Origin: an uncultured Eubacteriales bacterium
GTDB lineage: Bacteria > Bacillota > Clostridia > Peptostreptococcales > Anaerovoracaceae
Reading direction: 5' to 3'
NCBI GenBank assembly: GCA_902803185.1
Contig: CADCOV010000182.1
Coordinates: 1 to 6,229 of the forward strand
Length of the DNA: 6,229 bases
Position numbers and translations under genes: made by a program. This document shows positions 1-5,614 of the stretch, one piece after another (the stretch's first letter is position 1; each line of letters opens with the position of its first letter). The notes under the pieces were generated by a model. The model had not been told where the DNA came from and searched no databases. It was given only the letters and a program-made list of their open reading frames with translations.

Positions 1-1133
1 CCGTGGTAGATGGAGGCGCACTCCCCCACGGCGAAGAGGTTCCGGATGTTGGTCTCGTGGTCCAGGCCCACCGCCAGGCCGCCCATGAAGAAGTGGACGG
101 ACGGCGCCACGGGGATCGGTTCCCTGGTGATGTCGATCCCACCGTATTTTTGGCAAAGGTCTCTGACCTCGGGGAGCCGCCGGTCGATCTCTTTCGCAGG
201 CAGGAAGGAGATGTCGAGGAACACGTCCCGGCCGCACCGGTCGATCTCCCGGCTGATCACGTCCCGGGTCATCAGGTTCCCCCGGGGCCCGAACTTGTCC
301 TCCATGAAGTAGACCCGCTCCCCCTTCTCCAGATAGAAGAGCCGGCCGCCCTCGCCCCGGACCGCCTCGGAGATCAGCATCCGCTTCTGGGCGGTCTCCA
401 GGGTCGTCGGATGGTACTGGATGAACTCCAGATTCTTGAGGGCCGCCCCCTGCAGGAACAGCCGGCCGGCGGTGTAGCCGTCGCACTGGGTCGACCCCGT
501 GGTCTTCCCGAACAAAGCGTTCTGCCCGCCGGTGGCGATCACCACCGCGTCCGCGCAGACCGCATCCAGACCGCCCCGGCTCTCGTCGAACAGGATCACG
601 CCGTGGCAGACCCCCTCCCGGATCAAAGCCGAGTGGAAGCAGCTCCAGAGCCTGCGGGTGATGAGGCCCGCTGCTTCGTACCGCCTGGTCTCCATGACCA
701 GGGCGGAGACGATCTGCTTGCCGGTGGAGGAGCCGCAGAAGCAGGTCCGCTTGTGGGACTGCCCGCCGAAGGCCCGCCGGGCGGGACGCCCGGCCACATC
801 CAGCGTGAACACCGTGCCGATGCTCTCCAGATAGCGGATGATGGTTTCCCCGTCCTCGCAGAGGCCGGTGACCGCCTTTCGGCCGGCCAGGAAACCGCCG
901 CCCTTCAGGGTGTCCTCCACGTGGCAGGCCACGGAGTCCCCCTCTTCACAGTCCGCCAGGACCGCGTTGATCCCGCCCGCCGCCATGACGGACTGGGACC
1001 GCTCCGACGGGAACGGGGAGACGAGAGTGACCCGGATCCCCTGCTCCGCCAGCCGGACGGCGCAGGTCATCCCGGAGATCCCGCTGCCCACCACGACCAC
1101 GTGTCTGCCGCTGTTTTGTTCCATATCCTTCAT
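1..1133 (-). CDS. sdhA: Succinate dehydrogenase / fumarate reductase flavoprotein subunit, 3' end outside window
   Basis: Catalytic FAD subunit that interconverts succinate and fumarate on the cytoplasmic face of the membrane, passing electrons to an iron-sulfur subunit and a cytochrome b anchor. The 377 complete codons show the N-terminal dinucleotide fold (VVVVGSGISG, about residues 12-21), the FAD loop AAGGIN (51-56), the substrate site EFIQYHPTT (H241), SEAVRGEGG (R259), TRD (R290) and the conserved His of VHFFMGG (H347). It breaks off at SIYHG, just before where family members continue with the ANRLGGNS motif. The start at 1133 is chosen because AGGAGG lies 7 bases upstream, overlapping the stop codon of the cytochrome gene. 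At the covalent FAD position, usually RSH, this protein has R45-S46-Q47. The preceding cytochrome argues for a Bacillus-type sdhCAB/frdCAB operon and against the related L-aspartate oxidase. The physiological direction cannot be read from sequence; fumarate reduction is likely in an anaerobe. Confidence 0.93.
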   Translation of the reverse strand, partial: MKDMEQNSGRHVVVVGSGISGMTCAVRLAEQGIRVTLVSPFPSERSQSVMAAGGINAVLADCEEGDSVACHVEDTLKGGGFLAGRKAVTGLCEDGETIIRYLESIGTVFTLDVAGRPARRAFGGQSHKRTCFCGSSTGKQIVSALVMETRRYEAAGLITRRLWSCFHSALIREGVCHGVILFDESRGGLDAVCADAVVIATGGQNALFGKTTGSTQCDGYTAGRLFLQGAALKNLEFIQYHPTTLETAQKRMLISEAVRGEGGRLFYLEKGERVYFMEDKFGPRGNLMTRDVISREIDRCGRDVFLDISFLPAKEIDRRLPEVRDLCQKYGGIDITREPIPVAPSVHFFMGGLAVGLDHETNIRNLFAVGECASIYH

Positions 1134-1144
1134 CGTCCCGCCTC

Positions 1145-1501
1145 CTAATGCATGAGGAACATGGCGATCTGCCCCTTGACCACGGCAAAGGCCGGGATCA
1201 AAAACAGCACTGCGCCGATGACGTAACAGGCCTTGTCCACAGCCTCCGCCGTCCTCTCGGAGGTCAGGAGGCCCAAGGTGATGAAGGCCTTGCTGAAGGA
1301 GGTCGCCGCGTGGGTCAGGACCACAGCGAAGAACAGGAGCTCCGCCGCGATGAGGAGCAGGATCACGAGGGTCTGTCCCCCTTCCGCCGCCGCCTGCATC
1401 AGGGCGAAGGTCTTCATGTGGAGGATCAGGAGCGGGAAGATCAGCGCCGCGGAAGTCCGCTGCAGGATCGTCCTGCGGTTCTGCTTCGGGTAGAGGTCCA
1501 T
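1145..1501 (-). CDS. sdhC: Cytochrome b subunit of succinate dehydrogenase, C-terminal part (helices 3-5)
   Basis: This 118-residue reading frame begins MDLYPKQNRR and contains three hydrophobic segments at about 15-33, 44-66 and 91-115. H28 (in LILH) and H64 (in LTHAA) are candidate haem ligands. It matches in layout the last three helices of the five-helix, di-haem cytochrome b that anchors Bacillus-type succinate:quinone oxidoreductase and exchanges electrons with menaquinone. The first two helices lie in the preceding, overlapping frame, so this is probably the second half of one broken gene and not an independent protein. It could still be translated separately: the ATG at 1501 follows a purine-rich AAGGAAGGGAG. 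It ends 11 bases before the flavoprotein start, and its TAG overlaps that gene's ribosome binding site, which supports a single operon. Confidence 0.85.
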   Translation of the reverse strand: MDLYPKQNRRTILQRTSAALIFPLLILHMKTFALMQAAAEGGQTLVILLLIAAELLFFAVVLTHAATSFSKAFITLGLLTSERTAEAVDKACYVIGAVLFLIPAFAVVKGQIAMFLMH

Positions 1502-1707
1502 GCGGCTCCCTTCCTTTGGGTGAACACGATCGTCATCCCGAGGACCGCGTGAAGACAGGTCAGCACCAGGAACGGCACCGCGAACAGATTCTTCAGCACC
1601 GGGTTGTAGTAGAAGGTCAGGTAGGCGAAGGCGCTGTATCCCACGTGGAGCAGGATGCACAGGATCGCCAGCAGCGCCAGGGCCGCGTTGAGTTTCTTGA
1701 GTTTCAT
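1441..1707 (-). CDS. sdhC: Cytochrome b subunit of succinate dehydrogenase, N-terminal part (helices 1-2), frameshifted tail
   Basis: An 88-residue frame starts MKLKKLNAAL, with hydrophobic helices at about 7-25 and 42-62. H21 (LLHVG) and H53 (CLHAV) are the other two candidate haem ligands. The motif AYLTFYYNPVLK fits the N-terminus of Bacillus/Clostridia-type SdhC anchors. After about residue 67 the frame becomes arginine- and serine-rich (TSTRSRTAGR) and stops, which is not membrane protein sequence; the proper continuation is in the other frame. Joined, the two halves give roughly 185 residues, five helices and four histidines, the usual form of this subunit. AAGGA lies 7 bases upstream of the ATG. 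The gene begins 33 bases after the stop of the cysteine-tailed membrane protein, with no terminator between them. Confidence 0.85.
   Translation of the reverse strand: MKLKKLNAALALLAILCILLHVGYSAFAYLTFYYNPVLKNLFAVPFLVLTCLHAVLGMTIVFTQRKGAAWTSTRSRTAGRSCSGLPRR
1505..1520 (-). other. Probable one-base frameshift within the cytochrome b gene
   Basis: Adding one G to the GGG run (C run at 1508-1510 on the plus strand) changes the frame-1 reading QRKGAAWTST into QRKGSRMDLYPKQN and joins both halves of SdhC in one frame. No canonical X XXY YYZ slippery heptamer is visible in the correct frame, so programmed -1 frameshifting is not obvious. A sequencing or assembly error, a real mutation, or re-initiation at the ATG at 1501 remain possible. 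Confidence 0.65.
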
Positions 1708-1740
1708 ATCAGTATCCTTATTCTTTATATCGGGCCCTTC

Positions 1741-3036
1741 TTATTCCTGTCGGCTCTCCACCCGGATCCGGCCTTCGTGCAGCTTCTCCTTGAAGAAGTC
1801 TTTGACCGAGCAGCCGGCCCGCCCGGAGGACGCGCAGGCACAGGCGCAGGCGCAGGAGGACACGCAGGCGCAGGCACAGGAGGACGCGCAGGAAGACGCG
1901 CAGGAAGAACGGTGGGAAGAACCGCCGCTTCGGTGGCTGCTGCCGCCGGAGTGCCGGGAGCCGCCGGAGGACCGCACCGGCACGTTGATCACGTTGACGT
2001 GGATGTAGGTGTTCGGGGAATCCCCGTACCGATAGGTGCCCTTTCTCCTGTATTTCTCCGGTTCGTTGACCTGGCTCTCCTCCAGGACCTCTTTGCTCTT
2101 GATCATGCTCCTGCCGCAGTACTCGCAGTTGTCCTTGCCCTCCACACGGCCGGCGCCGCAGCTCGGGCAGTGATCGTAGTACTCGATCTTGGTGCGGATG
2201 ATCTTCTTCCCCATCGTCTGGCTCGAGCCGAAGCCCGCGCCCCGGGCGATCCAGCGGATGAACAGGACGACCAGGACGATCGGGGCCACGAAGACGCACA
2301 GCACCGCCGCGATGCCGATCAGGCCGAAGACGATATCGATGGGATCGAACCCGTCGTCATAGTCGTAGTCGTAATCGTCACCGCCGTCCGGCACGAACCC
2401 CTTGGAGCCCTCCTGCCGGTCCTCGGAGAAGGCGAAGGCGTCGTTCGGATAGGTCACGCCGACGGTGTACCGATCCCCCGCCGAAAGGGAGGTCTCAAAG
2501 ACCAGATACCCGTCCTCCGTATAGCAGTCCGGCTGCCAGGCGCCGGCGTTCTCCCCGTTCCAGCGGATGGTGAGCTCATCCACGTCCATCCCGTCGAACC
2601 AGGCCGGCGTGAAGGAATAGACCGTCTCGCCCGCCGTGAATTTGTCGATCTGGTACATGTGATCCTGGGTCATGGAAAACTCCAGGCTCACCGTCTCCCC
2701 CTCCCCGTACGGCCGGTCCAGATAGATGGAGAGGGAATCGCCCTCGTCGTCGATGTAGTCGATGGTGTCGGTCAGCGGCGTGATGTCCGTGTGGTATTGG
2801 TTCGGCACGCCCAGGTCGATCCACTCCAGCTCGCCGATCGAATCATCGAGCACCAGCCAGTCGATGTGGTAGGTCATGTCCAAAGATGCGTCCTCGTTCA
2901 CGTCCACCGTGATGGTGAAGTCCAGGATCTCATCCGTCGCTTCCGCGGCCACCGGGACCGCTGAAGCCAGCAGGAGGATCAGACAGACCGCCGCGATCAA
3001 AACCAGTCTCGCGGATCTTCTTACACTTCTGTTCAT
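1741..3036 (-). CDS. Signal-peptide membrane protein with cytoplasmic zinc ribbon and Cys-rich (Cys-Ala) tail
   Basis: A 431-residue protein. In order: a signal peptide (1-31, basic start, hydrophobic LVLIAAVCLILLL, AAEA-type cleavage region); an acidic beta-rich extracellular domain (about 34-200); a DYDYDYDD acidic stretch; one transmembrane helix (about 234-261) followed by positive residues, which puts the C-terminus in the cytoplasm; a zinc ribbon (C290-x2-C293-x10-C304-x2-C307); a linker with GGSSHRS-like repeats (356-378); and a tail with cysteines at 379, 383, 387, 389, 391, 395, 397, 399, 401 and 409, ending GRAGCSVKDFF. From memory, similar extracellular domains and CACACA...GRAGCS tails occur in other Clostridia as uncharacterised proteins; I know of no assigned function. 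The start at 3036 is set by AAGGAGG 8 bases upstream and the signal peptide right after it; a longer open frame upstream belongs to another gene. Its start codon overlaps the stop codon of the radical SAM gene, so the tail is a plausible substrate of that enzyme. Metal binding by the tail is an alternative. Confidence 0.88.
   Translation of the reverse strand: MNRSVRRSARLVLIAAVCLILLLASAVPVAAEATDEILDFTITVDVNEDASLDMTYHIDWLVLDDSIGELEWIDLGVPNQYHTDITPLTDTIDYIDDEGDSLSIYLDRPYGEGETVSLEFSMTQDHMYQIDKFTAGETVYSFTPAWFDGMDVDELTIRWNGENAGAWQPDCYTEDGYLVFETSLSAGDRYTVGVTYPNDAFAFSEDRQEGSKGFVPDGGDDYDYDYDDGFDPIDIVFGLIGIAAVLCVFVAPIVLVVLFIRWIARGAGFGSSQTMGKKIIRTKIEYYDHCPSCGAGRVEGKDNCEYCGRSMIKSKEVLEESQVNEPEKYRRKGTYRYGDSPNTYIHVNVINVPVRSSGGSRHSGGSSHRSGGSSHRSSCASSCASSCACACVSSCACACACASSGRAGCSVKDFFKEKLHEGRIRVESRQE
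1807..1971 (-). repeat. Low-complexity coding repeat: Ser/His/Arg linker and Cys-Ala tail
   Basis: The plus strand shows a run of near-identical GCAGGC, GCACAG and GCAGGA hexamers between about 1828 and 1902, which encode Cys-Ala and Ser-Ser-Cys steps on the minus strand. CACAC lies at 1864-1878 and CACACAC at 1834-1854. The stretch at 1900-1971 encodes GGSSHRS-like units. The repeat is in frame and within one gene, so it is a protein repeat and not an intergenic element. Such repeats can change length by slippage. Confidence 0.8.
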
Positions 3037-4433
3037 CAGCAGGACCTCCTTAATGGGCATTCTCCAGTGAGATCGGCGGAATAGTTTCTGCGCTCCGTGC
3101 AGGCCCGGCTTTCCCAGATCCCCTGCCAGTCGTCCCGCAGCATGTTGCCCAGCGGCTGATCCGACAGCCAGCTCTGGCAAGGCACCACGTTCCCGCCCGG
3201 CGTGATGGCCATGTTCGACAGGCACGCGCCGCAGGAAGGAGACGCGATGTTCAGTTCATCGAACACCTCCTGGGCGATCCAGCCCGGCGAGGTGAAGGCG
3301 ATCTCCATGCCGTTCTCGTGGCAGAAGGCGACGGCGTCCCTGAGGATCTCCTCCAGCTCTTCGCCGGTCAGCTGCAGCCGCTCCGCGTCCTCGCTCACGG
3401 CGTTCCCCGTCAGGATCATGCCGGAGCAGGTCACGTAGGCCACGCCCTTCTCCTTCAGGAAGGCGAGGGTCTTCCGATAGTCCCGGTTCAGGGTGCACAG
3501 CGGCGTGTTGATGCTGACCGAGAGACCTTCTTTGACGGCGTTCTCGATGCCCGCCACCGTGTTGTCGAACTGCGCAGCTCCCACCAGCAGGTTGTGGACC
3601 GCCGGATCGCAGGAGTAGAAGGTGATCTGCACGCTGTCCAGCTCCGCCTCGTGGAGCTTCCGGCAGTAGTCCTCCGTCAGCTTGATGCCGTTGGTGTTCA
3701 GCCGGGAGATGAACCAGCGGGCGTGGCGGATCAGCTCGAAGAGATCCTCCCGCATGGTCGGCTCCCCGCCGGTAAAGGTGACCTGCGGGATCCCCACCGC
3801 CCGGCAGCGGTCCAGGATCGCCTTCCACTCCTCCGTGGAAAGCTCCTCTTCCTCCGCGTTCGGCTGTCCCGCCGCGTAGCAGTGGACGCACTTCTGATTG
3901 CAGTGCCACTTCCCGCCCTTCGTCATGGCGCTCACCATCACGTCCATGCGGTGCGGGGCGGACATGTATTCCTCGTAGTCCCCGATGCTCATGTAGTGCA
4001 CGTCTGTGGTGACCGGCTCCCGGTAGGCGATCTGGCGGATCGTGGTGTAGATGGTCTCGAGGTCAGCGGCGATGCGCTTGCGGGAGAACACAGGGATGAT
4101 GCCCTTTACGTTCTCCACTGTCCGGTCCAGGATGCCCCGGATCTCCCCTTCTCCGATCTCCTTCCCGTCGAACCGGTTGGTCTCCCGGATCAGCTCCGCG
4201 AGCATGACCGCCCAGACAAAGCTCACCGGGACGATGTCCGTGCCGTTGATGATGGCGATGCTCGGGTTCAGCGCGTCCTCCTCCGCCTTCGGCGGGATGA
4301 GATGGATGCGCACCGCCCCCGGTCCGTCCGGATTCAATGTCGTGTGCAGGACCTCGCTAAAGGTCGTGTCCATATACGCCCGGATCCTCTGCACGGTCCG
4401 GGTCTTTCGGAATATCTTTGGTACAGGTATCAT
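3036..4433 (-). CDS. Radical SAM enzyme with C-terminal SPASM-like cysteine region, putative peptide/protein maturase
   Basis: A 465-residue protein. C178-x3-C182-x2-C185 (CNQKCVHC) is the radical SAM motif that binds the SAM-cleaving 4Fe-4S cluster. FTGGEP (220-225) is the SAM-contacting motif, and the strand-helix pattern expected of the partial TIM barrel follows (RLNTNG, VQITFYS, VSINTPL). The C-terminus carries C401-x2-C404-x14-C419 within AITPGGNVVPC, then PLGNMLRDDWQGIWES and C445, C459 and C465, typical of SPASM/twitch auxiliary-cluster domains, though with fewer cysteines than a full SPASM set. Residues 1-155 form a domain I do not recognise; a role in substrate recognition is only a guess. 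Such enzymes usually install thioether or carbon-carbon links in ribosomal peptides or activate protein radicals. The start at 4433 has AGGAGG 7 bases upstream. TGA overlaps the ATG of the cysteine-tailed membrane protein, its likely partner. The exact reaction is unknown. Confidence 0.9.
   Translation of the reverse strand: MIPVPKIFRKTRTVQRIRAYMDTTFSEVLHTTLNPDGPGAVRIHLIPPKAEEDALNPSIAIINGTDIVPVSFVWAVMLAELIRETNRFDGKEIGEGEIRGILDRTVENVKGIIPVFSRKRIAADLETIYTTIRQIAYREPVTTDVHYMSIGDYEEYMSAPHRMDVMVSAMTKGGKWHCNQKCVHCYAAGQPNAEEEELSTEEWKAILDRCRAVGIPQVTFTGGEPTMREDLFELIRHARWFISRLNTNGIKLTEDYCRKLHEAELDSVQITFYSCDPAVHNLLVGAAQFDNTVAGIENAVKEGLSVSINTPLCTLNRDYRKTLAFLKEKGVAYVTCSGMILTGNAVSEDAERLQLTGEELEEILRDAVAFCHENGMEIAFTSPGWIAQEVFDELNIASPSCGACLSNMAITPGGNVVPCQSWLSDQPLGNMLRDDWQGIWESRACTERRNYSADLTGECPLRRSC
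3045..3051 (-). promoter_or_regulatory. Ribosome binding site inside the radical SAM gene
   Basis: AAGGAGG, near-perfectly complementary to the 16S rRNA 3' end, sits within the last codons of the radical SAM gene (reading LRRS) and 8 bases before the ATG at 3036. Together with the TGATG stop/start overlap it fixes the start of the membrane protein and predicts translational coupling. Confidence 0.85.
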
Positions 4434-4440
4434 CGTTCCC

Positions 4441-4446
4441 CCTCCT
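4441..4446 (-). promoter_or_regulatory. Ribosome binding site of the radical SAM gene
   Basis: AGGAGG lies 7 bases before the ATG at 4433 and sets the start of this gene. Confidence 0.8.
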
Positions 4447-4477
4447 GTCCCGATCCTGATCTGTAGGTTCTGCTACT

Positions 4478-4486
4478 ATGATACCA
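4478..4486 (-). promoter_or_regulatory. Candidate extended -10 promoter of the radical SAM operon
   Basis: The minus strand reads TGGTATCAT, an extended -10 (TGn followed by TATCAT, one mismatch to TATAAT). No good -35 is visible at the right distance; only T-rich sequence from the terminator lies there, which is tolerable for an extended -10 site. Transcription would start near 4471, giving a leader of about 38 bases that includes the ribosome binding site. It lies just after the terminator of the upstream block, as expected for a new transcription unit. Confidence 0.5.
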
Positions 4487-4501
4487 CATTCTTTGGGACG
4501 C

Positions 4502-4531
4502 AAAAAGCGGCAGCTCCTGCCGCCGCTTTTT
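4502..4531 (-). terminator. Rho-independent terminator of the upstream block (symmetrical, could act both ways)
   Basis: A perfect 10-base inverted repeat, AAAAAGCGGC at 4502-4511 and GCCGCTTTTT at 4522-4531, with a 10-base loop. The G+C-rich core followed by five T on the minus strand makes a good terminator for the gene ending at 4630, about 100 bases after its stop. It separates this block from the radical SAM operon. The 98 bases between it and that stop hold no recognisable gene. Confidence 0.85.
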
Positions 4532-4629
4532 CGTGTATTCTCTCCTTATCGTGTCATGGAGCCGGAGACCTGCTTCAGAGGTTTTGCTGTCTCCAGTCCG
4601 TTCCGAGCACCATGTCGGCATACTCTGCG

Positions 4630-4845
4630 CTAATCTTCTTCCTCTGCATAGTCCAGTCCCGACGGAGGAATGGCAAAGCAATAGCTGGCCTTTTCCTCTC
4701 CATCCTTCGGCGGAGTCTTTCTCCACGCCCACAACAGGCTGCGGATCTCGACCACACCGGTCTCCTCATCTGTCTGAACGCTGTATGGGATCAGTGATAC
4801 CAGAAATGCCCCTAACGCCATTCCGCCAATGAATGCTTTTTTCAT
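4630..4845 (-). CDS. Small membrane-anchored or secreted protein (71 aa), unknown function
   Basis: The protein starts MKKAFIGGMALGAFLVSLIPYS, a basic start and a hydrophobic helix (about 4-20), which is either a membrane anchor or an uncleaved signal. It continues with DEETGVVEIRSLLWAWRK, a short charged stretch, CFAIPPSGLD and an acidic end. The motif order (hydrophobic N-terminus, D-x-ETG-x-x-x-x-x-SLLW, Gly-Leu-Asp near the end) resembles small hypothetical proteins I remember from Clostridia; no function is known to me. The start has AGGAGG 7 bases upstream. It lies 85 bases after the CPBP gene with no clear promoter, so it may be the last gene of that transcript. It is followed by the terminator at 4502-4531. 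The open frame one base out of register continues in protein-like sequence, so a shortened C-terminus is possible. Confidence 0.72.
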   Translation of the reverse strand: MKKAFIGGMALGAFLVSLIPYSVQTDEETGVVEIRSLLWAWRKTPPKDGEEKASYCFAIPPSGLDYAEEED

Positions 4846-4930
4846 ACAAGTACCTCCTCTTTTGTGTCTGTCCGATCGATTGCCGGCGTCTCAACGTGCT
4901 TTACAAGATAAATACAGTTCATGTCCCTTT
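4846..4930 (-). other. Intergenic spacer between CPBP gene and small 71-residue gene
   Basis: Apart from the AGGAGG of the next gene I see no hairpin terminator and no convincing -35/-10 pair in these 85 bases, so read-through from the CPBP gene is the simplest reading. Confidence 0.4.
4853..4858 (-). promoter_or_regulatory. Ribosome binding site of the small 71-residue gene
   Basis: AGGAGG lies 7 bases before the ATG at 4845. This strong site is the main support for calling this short gene real. Confidence 0.75.
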
Positions 4931-5602
4931 TTACCCGAACAGGATCGGCACGAGGAAGAACCCGATCATATTGCTCAGGAAATGCGGGATAAAGCTGATC
5001 AGGCAGTTTCCGGTCTTGCGGTACAGGATCGCAAAAAGAATCGCGTCGATAAAGATACCGCCAAGATCCCACGCAACGACCCCCGCAGGGCCTGCGGCAT
5101 AGTGCGCTGCGGCAAAGAGTGCAGCTCCGGCAATTGCCACCGGCCAGAACGAAAAGCGCTTCATACCCTTCCCCACAAAGAACGCGCGGAATTCGATCTC
5201 TTCACCGAGAACGGAAGCGACCTGGGTCAGCAGCAGCATCGGAAGCTGGTCGAGACCCGGCACATCGAGTCGGCCCAGTACGTGGTCTATGTAGGCGCTG
5301 CCGAACACCGCCTTGCTCAGAAGCATTTCGACAGGGGACAAAACGAGCATGAAAAGGATCAGGGGGATGACCCACCGCTTCTTCAGATCCGAAAAGAAAC
5401 GTTTGAAACTGAGTCCGGATTCGGCATCGGGCGTTTTCTCAATGCCCTCGATGATGAAGAAACACGCCAGACCGGCGGCATGGATCGCTGCGGCGGCAAT
5501 CACGGAGGATGTCGCTGCTTTGAAAGCGACCGCGACGATCATAACAGCCATGCCGATGAGTGTAATGATCTTGACCTTGTCATTTTTCTTAGAATCAACC
5601 AT
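4931..5602 (-). CDS. CPBP family intramembrane glutamic endopeptidase (CAAX/Abi type)
   Basis: A 223-residue multi-pass membrane protein with the three conserved motifs of the family: E134-E135-x3-R139 (EEIEFR), F163-x3-H167 (FAAAH) and H207-x3-N211 (HFLSN), each in or beside a predicted helix. These residues form the catalytic site of the Rce1-like glutamate proteases. About six to seven hydrophobic segments are visible (about 11-30, 34-52, 78-97, 119-133, 154-168, 182-195, 201-221). Bacterial members are linked to processing or immunity of peptides and to other roles; the substrate here is unknown. The start at 5602 is supported by AAGGAG 8 bases upstream, which overlaps the stop codon of the preceding flavodoxin-fold gene, so the two are co-transcribed and probably coupled. 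Length and motifs look intact. Confidence 0.9.
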   Translation of the reverse strand: MVDSKKNDKVKIITLIGMAVMIVAVAFKAATSSVIAAAAIHAAGLACFFIIEGIEKTPDAESGLSFKRFFSDLKKRWVIPLILFMLVLSPVEMLLSKAVFGSAYIDHVLGRLDVPGLDQLPMLLLTQVASVLGEEIEFRAFFVGKGMKRFSFWPVAIAGAALFAAAHYAAGPAGVVAWDLGGIFIDAILFAILYRKTGNCLISFIPHFLSNMIGFFLVPILFG

Positions 5603-5614
5603 AACTCCAACTCC

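Noticed and set aside
1..1133. L-aspartate oxidase (NadB) instead of SdhA/FrdA
   Set aside because: A five-helix cytochrome b precedes it in sdhC-sdhA order and the motifs FFMGG, GNLMTRD and SIYHG fit the Sdh/Frd family better, despite the missing covalent His.
1441..1520. Programmed -1 ribosomal frameshift in sdhC
   Set aside because: No in-frame X XXY YYZ slippery heptamer is visible; a one-base deletion explains the data more simply.
1724..1729. TATAAA on the minus strand as a promoter for sdhC
   Set aside because: Transcription would start inside or next to the ribosome binding site at 1715-1719, leaving almost no leader, and the -35 candidate (CCGACA) is weak.
1828..1902. Short tandem repeats resembling a CRISPR or intergenic repeat
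   Set aside because: The units are about six bases, have no spacers, and encode Cys-Ala steps in frame.
1516..2964. Very long open frame on the plus strand, and similar ones at 3-1148 and 3318-4466
   Set aside because: They lie opposite well-supported minus-strand genes, lack ribosome binding sites and give His/Asp/Val/Arg-rich low-quality protein typical of shadows in G+C-rich DNA.
3037..3225. Longer N-terminus for the cysteine-tailed membrane protein
   Set aside because: The upstream part overlaps the radical SAM gene; the signal peptide and AAGGAGG both point to the ATG at 3036.
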